Below are positions 47,019 to 59,300 of a stretch of 64,000 nucleotides of DNA, one piece after another. The notes below the pieces were generated by a model. The model did no database searches and had not been told where the DNA came from. It saw nothing but the letters and a program-made list of their open reading frames with translations. This DNA is from Arabidopsis thaliana (taxonomy: Eukaryota; Streptophyta; Magnoliopsida; Brassicales; Brassicaceae). Both the position numbers and the translations under genes were made by a program. Position 1 is the stretch's first letter, and each line of letters starts with the position of its first letter. Location: NCBI RefSeq assembly GCF_000001735.4, contig NC_003076.8, forward strand, positions 14,573,835 to 14,637,834, read 5' to 3'.

Positions 47019-49045
47019 TTACATTGATACTGCAGCAACACGAGTCGTTGTTGCCTGAAGAACACCTTTGCCTGAAGACGACGAATCAACAACAGCTACT
47101 CTTTTGCGTCCAACTCCAACACCATTCTTCTTCAACGGATCAAACTCTTGTTTCTCATAATTCACACCAAGTGGACTCCGATCACGTTCTTGTTTGTTTG
47201 ATGATCTCATACTCACTCGATCCGTCGATTCAGCTGAATTCGGTTCCCATGAAGACGACGATGAGTATCCCTGTCGCTGCACCACGCAACTACTTCCCGT
47301 AAAACTGTTGCTTCCTGAAGATTCTTGCTCTTCCATGTCATCCAACGAAGAACCACCTCTCTTAACAGTCACATACTTCTCGAAACTCGGCTCCATTAAA
47401 TCCGCTTTCTTCGCTGCAGCGGATGTGAAACTGACCTCGGTTCTTTGATGTTGATTCGTAGCAGAGTTAAGATCTGCAACTGCTTCGACAATGGAACAAG
47501 CCTTGGACATAGATGAACTTAACGCACTGACATTAACACTCTTCTGGTGGAAATTCTGAATATCTTCTAAAAGCAAAGCTGTATAAGACGGAAACGTTGA
47601 TCCTGCAGTTGCATTGTTACTGTTAACATTGTTGATATCGATATTGTTTGAGAGCAATGCTTCGGGACTGAAATCGAAATCACGAGATTTCCTCAAAGAT
47701 CTGCTCCTGCTCACAATTTGTGGCTTAGCCAACTCAGTTCCAGATGAAACCACTATCTTACACTCTTCCACTGCCTCTTGCTGCTCCTTGATGGCACGAC
47801 TCGGGCTCGCGGTTCTTCGGATTGGCGCTTGTGTAACCGTCTTTGTATTCATCACAGGATTCAACTTCTGAAAACACACAAACATTATAAACATTCACTA
47901 CAACGATACACAAACACTAAAACCTCCTTATTCCAATTCATTCCAACAATACCAAGTACTTGATTAGGAGATTCAAATACCTGAGCTACGAAAGTTCCAG
48001 ATTCTTTAACCAATCCTTGATTTTCATTGTCTCTATTCATCATCCTTATGTTGTTACCAGAACCCAATTTATCACCTTGAGAGAGTGGAAACGCTACAGA
48101 GTTTGGATCAATCTCACTCAGTGGATTCCTCCTATACGGAGAATGCTCCGTTTTCCGGCTAAGCTTCGACGGAGAAGGCTGACTCGCAGCTCTCGCCGGT
48201 GACTGAGACCTCGGAGAAGCCGCTTTTCCAACGTTTCTCTTAACAGTAATCCGTTTCACAGATCCATCTCCATTGTTGTTGCTTAAAGCTTTATCTGTTG
48301 CAGGAACAGATACAAATTTCCCAGGTCTATTGTTGTTACTCGAATTCACAGAATTGCCACTGGAATTAGGGTTTATCTCCGATCTTCTTCCCGGAGATCT
48401 ACTCACTCGTCGACTTCCACCACCGTTACCACTACTTCCTCTCTCTCTACTTCCCGATCGATTACTCTTCGAATCATCCCTCTCTCTACTCGGAGTTCGT
48501 CTTCTCCGTTCCCGAGGCGATTCTCCACCACGTTGGCGCTGACGATGAATCCTCCTCTCAGCTTCTTCGTCTTCTCCGCCATCTTCCGCATCCGCGTCAC
48601 CACCGTTCTGATCAAAATCGAAACTCCTCTTAGATCCAGAATATCTCCTAGTTTTCGCAGCGGCTGAGTTACTCCGACTCAATCTCCCACACTGGATCAA
48701 AATCGCATCTACATCAACCGGATTATGATTCGAACCGGTTGATTTCACATCGGAAACAGAAGAATCTTCCGGATCTGTCGTCGTCTTCGATGATTTCTCA
48801 TGGCTTCTCCGATGTTTTATCACGAACACTTCTTTCCTCGGCTTGCTATTATTATCTTCTTGTATCTTTTCTTCTTCATTCCTTGGTTTCGATTCTTCTA
48901 CTTGAATCTTCTTCTCTTGTGCTTCTAGTTTCAGAGGTGTATCAATGGCGGATTTGTTCAGATCTGGTGATTTTACGGAACAAGATCCGTCAATTAGAGA
49001 AGATGAAGAAGCTTGAGGAGGATTTTTGCTGAGACAGCAACCCAT
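47019..49045 (-). CDS. Putative N-myristoylated, Ser/Arg-rich protein of unknown function
   Basis: Two exons, 49045-47981 and 47867-47019, join in frame (GTAGCTCAG / AAGTTGAAT) to 637 residues. The N-terminus MGCCLSK is a strong N-myristoylation plus palmitoylation signal, so membrane attachment is likely. An acidic/lysine-rich region follows. Then come a conserved-looking patch (DAILIQCGRLSRSNSAAAKTR), an arginine/serine-rich middle (SPRERRRRTPSRERD), basic phospho-rich stretches (RNVGKAASPRSQSPAR) and a C-terminal part with SFPSYTALLLEDIQNFHQ. No catalytic domain is seen. Most of the chain looks disordered. By position it is AT5G37010. It is convergent with the exostosin gene. Confidence 0.85.
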
Positions 49046-50219
49046 TTGCTGAAGAAATTGAAGCAGACGCTCTTGGTGAAGAAGATGAAGAGAGCGTTTT
49101 TGAGTTTGAAGAAATTCAAAAGTTCAAATTCTGAGGAGAAACTTTTTTTTGAAATGTTGATATTAGAGAAAAGATACAGGTCCCTTTAGTTTATTAATTA
49201 ACTGAAATATGTCTACTAACTTTCTTTATATGTATTATTTACATATAGCTCCTCAAATAAGAAACTTATCACTTGTTTCACCCTTGAGTCTTGTCTCGAG
49301 TCGAAATTGTAGACTAGATTGATAACTTTGAGGAGTTTTGGGGTGAATTGAAATTGACTTTTGTTGGTTAAAGGGAAGGAACATTTGAAATATTCGACAG
49401 TTGGCAAAAGAGAGCCGTTATACGTGGAAGAGAGATATAGAATATTTTATCAATTAGTCCTCTGAACGTTTTTTTTTTCAAAAGCGAAATCATCTTCTTT
49501 AAAGTTCCAAATAATCTTTATATTATACGAGTTTAAATTTCTAACGGTTAAATGCATGTTATGTGTTTTTTGTCTGATTATGAAAAGAATCTTGGAAGAA
49601 TTTCCATGGTTACTAGTAGTAATTTTCAAGTTTTAAGTAGAAAAATTTTGTTTTTTTTCTCGATCAAATTTTATCAGGGAAATTTACAACACAAGAAACC
49701 AAACTTAAAAACTATTATTTTTAAACTCATAATGAAACGAAAACAAGAACCTATCCAAAGCCCAAACGGCAAATGGACAAAAGGCTACAAAATGCCCAAC
49801 TCTAACAAATAAGCATGTATGGGGGATCGGAGAACTAAACCAATAAGAGACGGGAAAAATCCTAAAATAGAATTTATTCATTGATAAATATTGTATCTAT
49901 TCTTAGTTTAATTTATTTATTTTCTATAACCATTCAAATCAAAAAATCATGAACTTTTAAATTTGGTACGAAAAAACCTGAACTTTCAAATACTATTTAA
50001 ATTACAATTTTTTTTTTACTTTTTGATAAAATGGTCAAGTTTTGTTAACTTGTCATTTCTGACATATCGTTAAATTTTTGTAAATAAGGTTAACTTTCGG
50101 TTAGAAATCTATGTTAAATCAAAAAGATATCGTTTTATGAGCTCCAAAACGTTGCCTTCGCGGATACCAATTGCTTGGATGGATGTGTTTGAATTCGACA
50201 TTTTGTTTAAATAATTAAG
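49046..50219. other. Upstream region of the myristoylation-type gene and AT-rich spacer
   Basis: The first 150 bp are the leader (GAAGAAGATGAAGAG-rich when read on the plus strand). The remainder is AT-rich with short open frames lacking any motif. Nothing else is supported. Confidence 0.45.
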
Positions 50220-50742
50220 GAAAAATGTGTCCATCGAAAATCTAACAACTGACCTCATGCACACTTAAGAAACTGAGCTACGACAACAATTTGCTATACG
50301 TAGCAATATTCAGTTAATTAAAAACTTGAATTAAAAATAATAAAACTAAAAAGAATACCAAATATATACAAATATTAAATATACTTACAAGATTTTTTTT
50401 TTTTTAATTTCAAATATTTAATTTTACATATAAAAAATTCTTCTATATTTGAAAAGATACTGAAACTTAAAGAATATAGAATATTAAATATATGAAATTA
50501 TCAAAAAAAAAAAACTTAATATCTATGGTATATGAACTAAAACTAACTTGGTATTCTTTTTAGTTTTGTTATTTTTAATTTATTGCATAAGTTTTTAATT
50601 AATTGAATACTATTATTTATTAGTATATATATATATATATATGTGTGTTGTTAGTGTATACTAAACTATTGTAGTAGCTTAGAGAGTTTCTTAGGTGTAC
50701 GTAAAGTCATCCATTAGATACACTATGAGCGATTTTTCGATA
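50220..50742. repeat. Fold-back MITE-like element
   Basis: The left arm (about 50220-50365) and right arm (about 50535-50742) are inverted copies. Both contain, in opposite orientation, CTTAGAAAC-like/CTAAGAAAC, GAGCTAC/AAGCTAC, TTAATTAAAAACTT and AAAACTAAAAAGAATACCAA. The right arm has a TA run (50624-50642) as an insertion. The core is AT-rich with no ORF. No clear target duplication was found. Confidence 0.55.
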
Positions 50743-51206
50743 TTTTTTAATATTTTTCCCTTATTAGTTTAGCATAAATAAATTCTAATCTATCAATTTA
50801 ATGAATCAGATCAACCTATAACCCTATTTATATATATGGTTGTCAAGTTATTTGGTCAAGTTTTTCGTGATTAGCAATTTAACATTACTAGATTGATGTT
50901 AATAATAAATTATATATATATATATTAGTTTATTACGATAGAAAACAAAAATATAACTAAAAAAAATAACTAGTATTTACTTACAACAAAAATAAAAATA
51001 TTACAAGAATATAATTTCTAAATATCTAAAGCCACAAATCAGACATCTCTTGATCTTCAAAATTATTTTAATACTATTAGCTATTTTGAGTAGATCTTAA
51101 TCGCATCCGGAAACCCATGGATATTCATAACTTCAGATTCCAATAATTGTTTACTAGATTTGGATTCTCTGAAATTCAAGAGTATCCAATATTTCTCCAC
51201 TCCTAA

Positions 51207-51652
51207 ATAGTGGTAATCATTTAAACCAAACCGAACCGATCCAAACTAAATCTAAGCCTAGACTCAAACCGTTTTGTTCAGTTTTTTCTCAACCATTCGG
51301 TTTAAAACCAAACCGAACCGATAACCCAATGTGTTTATTTTATTATTTATTAATCATATTAATTATATTGTACAAAATTTCATGGTTTATTTGGATTATT
51401 CAATTTAACTTTACAACTTGAACTTGTTGATTACTTTAATTTATTATCAAATTCAAAGTTCAAATGACAACGAACTAAAAAAATTTGTTTTGTTACATTA
51501 ATTCATTGTTTGAACCGAACATAAACTAATCCAAACACAAATCAAACCAAACTTACTTTGGTTGAGTTTGGTTAGAGTGTTACGAGACCCAAATAAACCG
51601 AACTGAACCGAACCCAAAGCGAACCCGAAGTTAGACCGAAATGCCCACCCTT
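51207..51652. mobile_element. hAT-type MITE with CCGAACCGA motifs
   Basis: An 8-bp direct repeat, ACTCCTAA, at 51199-51206 and 51653-51660 fits a hAT target duplication. The 446-bp element carries AACCGAACCGA-type motifs clustered near both ends and finishes GCCCACCCTT. The reverse complement AAGGGTGGGC is a common hAT-like start in Arabidopsis. The left end is decayed. It is non-coding. Confidence 0.65.
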
Positions 51653-51778
51653 ACTCCTAATCACAAACATCAAAATTAAGAAAAGAATTACAAAAATATG
51701 AAACGAGATTAAATAGTGTTTACAGGAAAATTCATTGATAACAATATTATATATATAAAAAACTATGTATAGATTTAA

Positions 51779-53300
51779 GAAAAATTATTTCTAATGCCCT
51801 TTCCATGATGCCCCTTTTCAACTCTACCCTTTTTTTTAGTCAATTTTATTTCTACCCTCTTTAAATTTTTAATGACCATTTTACCCTATTTGAAAATTGT
51901 TTTAGGTTAACAAAATGAAATATTAATATTTTTTTGCCTAAAATATTCGAAAATAAATTTTCCGTCAAAAGTTTCCCGCCAAACTTTGTTTTCCAATATT
52001 ATTTTTCCCGCAAAAAAAATATTTTGGCGGGAAAAAAATTTACAAGGTATTTTAAAAGGGTTTTAAAAGATTTATAAGGGATTTTAAAAGGGTTTGAAAA
52101 TAATTACAAGGGATTTTAAAAGGGTTTTAAATATTTACAAATGATTTTAAAATATTTACAATGAATTTTAAAAGGGTTTTAAGAGATTTACAAGGGATTT
52201 TAAAGGGATTTAAAAGATTTACAAAGGTTTTCTAAAGGGTTTAAAATTGTTTTAAAAGGGTTTTAAAATTGTTTTTAAAGGGTTTTAAAATATTTACAAG
52301 GGATTTTTAAAGGGTTTTAAAAGATTTACAAGGGATTTTAAAAGGGTTTTAAAAGATTTAAAAGGGATTTGAAAGGAATTTAAAATATTTACAAAGGTTT
52401 TTAAAAGATTTTTAAAGGATTTAAAATTGTTTGAAAAGGGTGTTAAAATATTTACAAGGGATTTCAAAAGGGTTTTAAAAGATTTAGAAGGGAATTTAAA
52501 AGGGGTATAAAATATTTACAAGGGATTTTAAAGGGCTTTAAAAGATTTACAAAGGTTTTTTAAAGATTTTTAAAGGGTTTAAAAGTATTTTAAAAGATTT
52601 ACAAGAGATTTTAAAAGGGTTTTAAAAAATTTTACAAGGAATTTTAAAAGGGTTTAAAAGATTTACAAGGGATTTTAAAAGGTTTTTAAAATATTTACAA
52701 GTGATTTGAAAGGGTTTTAAAAGATTTACAAAGGTTTTTTAAAGATTTTTAAAGTGTTTAAAAGTGTTTTAAAAGATTTACAAAGGATTTTAAAAAAGTT
52801 TTAAAAGATTTACAAGAGACTTTTAAAGGTTTTAAAAGATGTACAAGGGTTTTTAAAAGATTTTTCAAGGATTTACAAGAAGACCCTTTAAAAACTGTTG
52901 TAAATCTTTTTAAAACCTTTTAAAATCCCTTGTAAATATTTTAAAACCCTTTTAAAATCCCTTGTAAATATTTTAAAACCCTTTTAAAATTCTTTTAAAA
53001 TCCGTTGTAAATCTATTTCCTGACAAAAAAAATTTACAAGGATTTTTAAAAGCATTTGTTTTGGCTGAGGAAAATTTTGTTAAAAAAAAAAAAATGGCGG
53101 GAATTTTTTTTTTTGGCGGGAAAAAAGTTTGGCGGAATATTTTTTTTGGCGGGAAAATTTCAGTTTTCAGTTACATGTTCCTATTAGATGAGGGTAAATT
53201 GGTTATTTTGTTCAAGGGAATGAGTATTTTTAAAAATGGACAACATGAAAGGGTATTGTTGCAAAAAGGTAGTAAAAAAGGGTAGTTTTACAAATCTCCC
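51779..53300. mobile_element. Mutator-like fold-back element with E2F motifs, copy 2
   Basis: A 9-bp direct repeat, TAGATTTAA, at 51770-51778 and 53301-53309 flanks it. Ends match copy 1 (612-7462): GAAAAATTATT at the start and CAAATCTCCC at the end. The 5' 250 bp are collinear with copy 1, including CATGATGCCCCTTTTCAAC. A long array of about 30-33 bp units (TTTACAAGGGATTTTAAAAG and variants) fills 52040-52860, followed by an inverted array to 53010. Perfect 12-bp E2F sites lie at 51972-51983 (TTTCCCGCCAAA) and at 52023-52034, 53112-53123 and 53145-53156 (TTTGGCGGGAAA). No transposase. Confidence 0.78.
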
Positions 53301-53309
53301 TAGATTTAA

Positions 53310-54099
53310 AATATTAAAATCAAATGAAAATAAAAGGGAAAAGATCTTTCTTTTTGTCTTCTATATTTATTATTTATTGCAAATTATGAGAAATGTTACA
53401 TACACAATTCTAACACGGACAATTTCTTCCGACCCTTATTAGATCCACGATAGATAACACATCCTTCTCCATGCTCTTGATTTTAATTCATTTAAATTCT
53501 TTGTCATTTATTGTCGAAAGAGTTTTTCTAAATATTTAAATTTCAAGTCCAAAACTACAGGATTTATAACATCCAAAACACTAATTTTATTTAGATAAAA
53601 TTGTCTTAGTTCATTTTTCATAAAATTTAAACAATTGAATAAAATCTTTATAAGTTAATATCAGTATACATTAATAAAATAGCATGGTACTAACATTATC
53701 AATTTATAGATGTTTTATTGTATTATTGATGAGTAAATATGCATATTTATGTCCACTGAAAATAATTAATTGATAAATTTAAAATATATTGAAATTATAG
53801 TAATCTTAATTTTAAATTTAATTTCATGTAATAGTATTTGTTTTGTGCCCATGATGATGAGCCCATATAATTTGACATCATGTTGTTTTAAAAAATCAAT
53901 CGTTGAGTTATATAAATGATTGCGACGTATCGCACGATATTACCATCGATAGAACGAAGGAAACTTCCATTTAGCAGTTTTTTTTATTCAAAAAACATAT
54001 CTTTCATATAATAGAAGTGGAAAAGTTACACCAAGGAAAATTGAACCTACAATCGAAATAAATGAGATAACAAAAGTATTACAATAAATTTATTGAAAG
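53310..54099. other. AT-rich spacer
   Basis: No ORF longer than about 70 codons and no repeat structure that I can define. Confidence 0.45.
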
Positions 54100-55150
54100 A
54101 CACCAAACCAGATGAATGATCCGTTGAGCTATCCAACAAGGGTCTAGATGACATTGAAGAATGTTAATGATAAATAATGAGAACTGAGGCTGGCTTTGAG
54201 GATGAATTATGCAATCTTGCATTGCGCTTTTTTCCATATGGAGTACAGTGAGGCTTGATAGGCAATTCGAAGAATCAAAGTAGTTTTCTTGTCACGACAA
54301 GGATTCTTCAACCATCTAACTTCATCCTCAAATTGATTTAGAGGAGAAAGATGGGCTTTATCATAGAAATAGTGTCATACCTTTGCAACATAAGAGCAGT
54401 CGAAGAATAAATGTTAGCGAGATTCATCCATCAAATTACAGAGAAGACACGACGAAGGAGTAGTCATGCCCCATCGAATCATTTTGTCTCTAGTGAGAAG
54501 TCTATGATGAGACTTTAGCCAAGCAATGAAAGCATGCTTAAGAATCCTTCCTGGAAATCACACAGATTCAAACCGATCCATCTTTGTGTCAGGAGGATGA
54601 AGATGTGCATAAGTTTTTTTTTGAATATTAATGTGCCTAAGTTTTAGCAGCAGAGAAAATATTTGATGCATGGATATCATCACCTTCCAAAGGTAAACAT
54701 CATCCTCTACATCCTCTTGTAAGTTAACAGTAGAATAGGAAGGAAGACATTCTTTAAGCAACTGAATAATGGGACTGCGACTTCGAGAATTTGTAAGCCA
54801 CTATTGTCTCTTTCTCAATGCATCCGCAACCACAACAGAACGAGGGAGAAGAGAAATTCTTAGTCATAAATCTTCAGGTTAGCTCGACAAATATGGTCCC
54901 AAAAAAATCCAATTATCAGTCCAGAAATTACAAGTTATTTCTGAACCAATTTCACAAACGATGAAAAACCTAGTTAAGGGTCTTAACTTGCAAAGATTAT
55001 TCCAAATCCAGCTTCTCCAAGTGATACACTCCATATCCCAAATTTTTTAAAAATTATTCAAACAAGATCCATGTGTATTAGTTTTCTCTTTTGGTAAGTA
55101 AAATAGTGGTATCCATAAGATGTTGGATTATCGGGCATCTATTTGCTAAT
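54100..55150 (-). pseudogene. Decayed LINE fragment (zf-RVT region), different family
   Basis: On the minus strand, 54560-54180 reads RILKHAFIAWLKSHHRLLTRDKM-like sequence, then RWGMTTPSSCLLCNL, MDES, a stop, and HLFFDCSYVAKV. This is the zf-RVT domain of plant LINE/reverse-transcriptase proteins. Upstream sequence to about 55150 has scattered matches with many stops. There is no reverse transcriptase core, RNase H, tail or target duplication, and the residues differ from the LINE family at the left of the window. It is an old scrap. Confidence 0.65.
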
Positions 55151-55833
55151 GATTGTTTCTAAATTAGAACTTAGATTTGCGAATCTAATAATACATCACT
55201 TATCAATAGATAAACCTTTGACCATTTTTTCAACGAACTCATAAAAGATCCAACAAAATATTTTTTGAGTTATTAAATTAAATACTACTATAAATTATCT
55301 TTAAATAAATCAAATTATGGGAGTATTTGGTGTTTCTTTCATCAATGAATGGAGCAAAAATAAAAAGTATTTAAAATAAACAACGCTAACATTTATGACA
55401 ACTCTATTATCTCTCTCTCACTCTCTCACTTCAAATACTATAATTCATTGTCCTTTTCATCGAATCCAAGACCTCAAAAAAAACAATTATTATTTTTCAA
55501 CGATCAAGATCTCAAGAGTCAAATCCAACGGTCAAAAAGAAGTGACTCTGGTACTGACACCACCTCTCATAATTCTCGTTAGTAGGACCTCTCTTCTTCT
55601 TCCTTCTCTCCACTGTATCGGATCCGGGTCAAATCCGGGTCGGGTGGAGTCGGGTCGGGTCTCTTATAAGAGGAGGAAAACCACTTACTCACTTTCTTCT
55701 TCTTTTCTCTCTCTCTTTCACCCCCACGCACTCTTCTTTTCTCTCTCTGACACATATCTTTTTCTCTCACTAACCATTTCTTTCTCTCTCTCTCTTCTGT
55801 TTTTGAAAGCCAAAGTGTCTCTCTTGGACAGTG
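55151..55833. promoter_or_regulatory. ARF8 upstream and early leader region
   Basis: The region holds repeated CCGGGTC motifs (55622-55660), a TTATAAG box near 55662 and then a long pyrimidine-rich stretch (TTCTTTTCTCTCTCTC, 55700-55800), the usual look of an Arabidopsis 5' UTR. TGTCTC, the core auxin-response element, lies at about 55816. Use of this site is inference. Confidence 0.45.
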
Positions 55834-56244
55834 ATGGAACTGCTTCAAGAGATTTAATTTTTTACCCACGAGAGAAGTCAAGTTGTTGAAGAAGAAAGAT
55901 TTGTTCTTTTGTCTTGTTTCTTTCATTTTTTCATCCACAAAGATCTCAAAGACAAGAGTTTTTTTTTTTCTGTTGGGGTTGCTTCAATGCGTACTTGTAG
56001 TAGAGAGCTTGTGTTGTTGTTCATGGTTTGATGATGAGAAGAAACAGATTCTGGTTTTGAAGAAATGGGGTTTGTTCTGTTTCTTGTGTTTAAGGGTTTT
56101 ATGGATGGTTTTTTGATTCGAAGCTTTCACTGAGTCTTATGGTTGTGAGTGAGATTTTTGGGGGTTTGAACAAAGGAGATGGAGAAAGACGAGTTTGTAC
56201 TTCCGGAGCTAAAGAGTTATAGCTACTGTAGTAGCTGGAAGTGA
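55834..56244 (+). promoter_or_regulatory. Cluster of six upstream ORFs in the ARF8 leader
   Basis: Small frames precede the main ATG at 56317: 55834-55857 (7 codons), 55987-56031 (14), 56031-56060 (9, start overlapping the previous stop as TGATG), 56065-56133 (22), 56139-56222 (27) and 56179-56244 (21, overlapping the fifth). Leaders with several uORFs are known in ARF mRNAs and make translation depend on reinitiation. This applies if no intron removes them. Confidence 0.6.
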
Positions 56245-56316
56245 AGAAGATTTTTTAATAGATTGTACGGAAAAATTAGGGTTTTCAAAGTTTGGTTTCT
56301 TGAAGTTGAATTAGAC

Positions 56317-59300
56317 ATGAAGCTGTCAACATCTGGATTGGGTCAACAGGGTCATGAAGGTGACTTGTTTACTCTCTGATTTTCTTAGTTCTGTTTCTGG
56401 ACAAGTGTTTTCTTAGTTCTTGTGTCTGTGTTTGTTCTAACAGGAGAGAAGTGTCTGAATTCTGAGCTATGGCATGCTTGTGCTGGACCATTAGTCTCTC
56501 TTCCATCATCTGGTAGTCGAGTTGTTTACTTTCCACAGGGTCACAGTGAACAGGTTTGGGTTGTTGTTTAAAAGTATGGAGCTTTATTTTTAGACTTGTG
56601 TTATATTTGGGCATTTCCATTTAAATAGAAGTGTACTTGTAGGTAGCTGCTACAACTAATAAGGAAGTTGATGGTCACATACCCAATTACCCAAGCCTAC
56701 CACCACAATTGATATGCCAGCTCCATAATGTTACAATGCATGTGCGTAGTTAGTTCCCTGTCCCTTTCCATATTCAATTTTTACTTTTGTAAACTAGTTT
56801 TGGGATGATGTGCTTTGTAAGTATGGGTTTCGTTTCTACTATTTCAGGCAGATGTTGAGACGGATGAAGTCTATGCTCAAATGACACTTCAACCATTGAC
56901 ACCGGTAGATACATTATACATAACAGGTTTTTGAGTCTGTGAATTAATAACTTAAGCTTTAGGATTGGTGTTGTTTATAGGAGGAGCAGAAGGAAACATT
57001 TGTACCGATTGAGTTGGGGATACCGAGTAAGCAACCTAGTAATTATTTTTGTAAGACTCTCACAGCTAGTGATACCAGTACACATGGAGGGTTTTCTGTT
57101 CCTAGACGTGCTGCTGAGAAAGTGTTTCCTCCATTGGTATTATACTTTTTCTTTTACTTACTTTGCTATAAATTGTTGTTGAGAAAATATATGTATTCCT
57201 TTTAATATCTTGTGTCTTCCCTGTTGCAGGATTACACACTGCAGCCACCAGCTCAAGAACTGATTGCAAGGGATCTCCATGATGTTGAATGGAAGTTTAG
57301 GCATATCTTTCGGGGTAGGTTTCACCTTTCCTCGGTGTGCGTTGATGATCCCTTTTTAACTGTAGTCGCCAGTGTAAAAATTTCAATTGGCTGTTAAGTA
57401 TGTCTGAAGCAGCATCTGCTGTTATTTTCACTACTCATGTGTGGTTTAGTTGAAGAAACCACGGAGGCTCTGTGTTCTTGTCGTTGTCTATTATAACGTG
57501 GAATTATTTACTTGTTCATATGAAGTTAAGTTGATTTGAATCCTTCTTCTTGGTTTGTTAGGAATAACTTACATGGTTTTGGTGTGATTATGCAGGACAG
57601 CCCAAACGGCATCTCCTAACTACTGGATGGAGTGTCTTTGTCAGTGCCAAGCGACTAGTAGCTGGAGATTCTGTCATTTTCATCAGGTTTAGTTCTTTTG
57701 TTGTACGTTCAGTTTGTGGATTGTGATTATATTTGTAACACTATTACTTGTTTCCAGGAATGAAAAGAATCAACTCTTTTTGGGAATTCGTCATGCCACT
57801 CGGCCGCAGACTATTGTACCATCATCTGTTTTATCTAGTGATAGCATGCATATTGGACTCCTTGCTGCTGCTGCACATGCTTCTGCAACTAATAGCTGTT
57901 TCACTGTTTTCTTTCATCCAAGGTTGAAAAATCTCTCCCACCTGCATCTTTTTCATCTCTCGGTATATCCGATAATATATCCTACTAATATTCTCTTCAT
58001 GTTCAGGGCTAGCCAATCTGAGTTTGTGATACAACTTTCCAAGTACATTAAAGCCGTTTTTCACACGCGTATTTCAGTTGGGATGCGCTTTCGCATGCTC
58101 TTCGAGACAGAAGAGTCGAGTGTCCGCAGGTGATGATGCCACATATCTGGAAATGCAATCTTGAAACTGAGAAAACTATATCATTATGTTACACATATTA
58201 CTTTAACATGTTTTCTGACAGTGGCATGGGGAACTTTCCAGGTACATGGGTACTATAACTGGTATTAGTGATCTAGATTCTGTTCGTTGGCCAAACTCTC
58301 ATTGGCGATCTGTGAAGGTAACAACACTATTAAGCCTGTTACCTTATTTAAATTCCATGGAACGTCACACAGCTTTCTGATGATTTAGTCCAATATTACT
58401 CTGAAATTCCATCAACATTGATGAACTGTGGCATTATTGGTGTAGGTTGGTTGGGATGAATCGACTGCAGGGGAGAGACAGCCAAGGGTTTCTTTATGGG
58501 AGATTGAGCCTCTGACTACCTTTCCTATGTATCCATCTCTTTTTCCTCTCAGACTAAAACGTCCATGGCATGCTGGCACATCATCTTTGCCTGGTATCCA
58601 CCTTTTGGCTCTTCTCCTAACTGTTATTAACTAGTATAGTACGTTCGTGAAGTCTCTTACTGTCACTCAGTGTTTCTGCTATTGTAACTTAGTTGCTACT
58701 TCGGATAAATAACAAATGTTCGATTGAGTAGAGCTCTGAAGAGGGTCTTACTGTTATAATTTATTTACAAAGAAGTGTGTAGGTACTCTCCATAGCTATT
58801 TACTCAAAACATTATGATGTTACAGATGGAAGGGGTGATTTGGGAAGTGGTCTAACATGGCTAAGAGGGGGAGGTGGAGAGCAGCAAGGTTTGCTTCCTC
58901 TAAATTATCCATCTGTTGGTTTGTTTCCATGGATGCAACAAAGGCTGGATCTCAGTCAAATGGGGACTGATAATAATCAGCAATACCAAGCAATGTTAGC
59001 TGCTGGGTTGCAGAACATCGGCGGTGGAGATCCTTTAAGACAGCAGTTTGTACAGCTGCAAGAGCCTCACCACCAATATCTTCAACAATCAGCTTCCCAT
59101 AATTCTGATTTGATGCTTCAGCAGCAACAGCAGCAACAAGCGTCACGCCATCTCATGCATGCTCAAACACAGATTATGAGTGAGAATCTTCCGCAGCAGA
59201 ATATGCGACAAGAAGTTAGTAACCAACCAGCTGGACAGCAGCAACAGCTACAGCAACCGGACCAAAATGCATATCTTAATGCTTTCAAAATGCAAAATGG

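Noticed and set aside
47024..47871. Plus-strand ORFs of 80-92 codons
   Set aside because: They lie opposite the second exon of the minus-strand myristoylation-type gene and have no motifs.
52040..52860. Regularly spaced repeats resembling a CRISPR array
   Set aside because: Units are degenerate, AT-rich and contiguous without unique spacers, and they lie in a eukaryotic transposon with target duplications.
55579..55938. Minus-strand 119-codon ORF and plus-strand 164-codon ORF over the ARF8 leader
   Set aside because: Both are low-complexity readings of the pyrimidine-rich 5' UTR.
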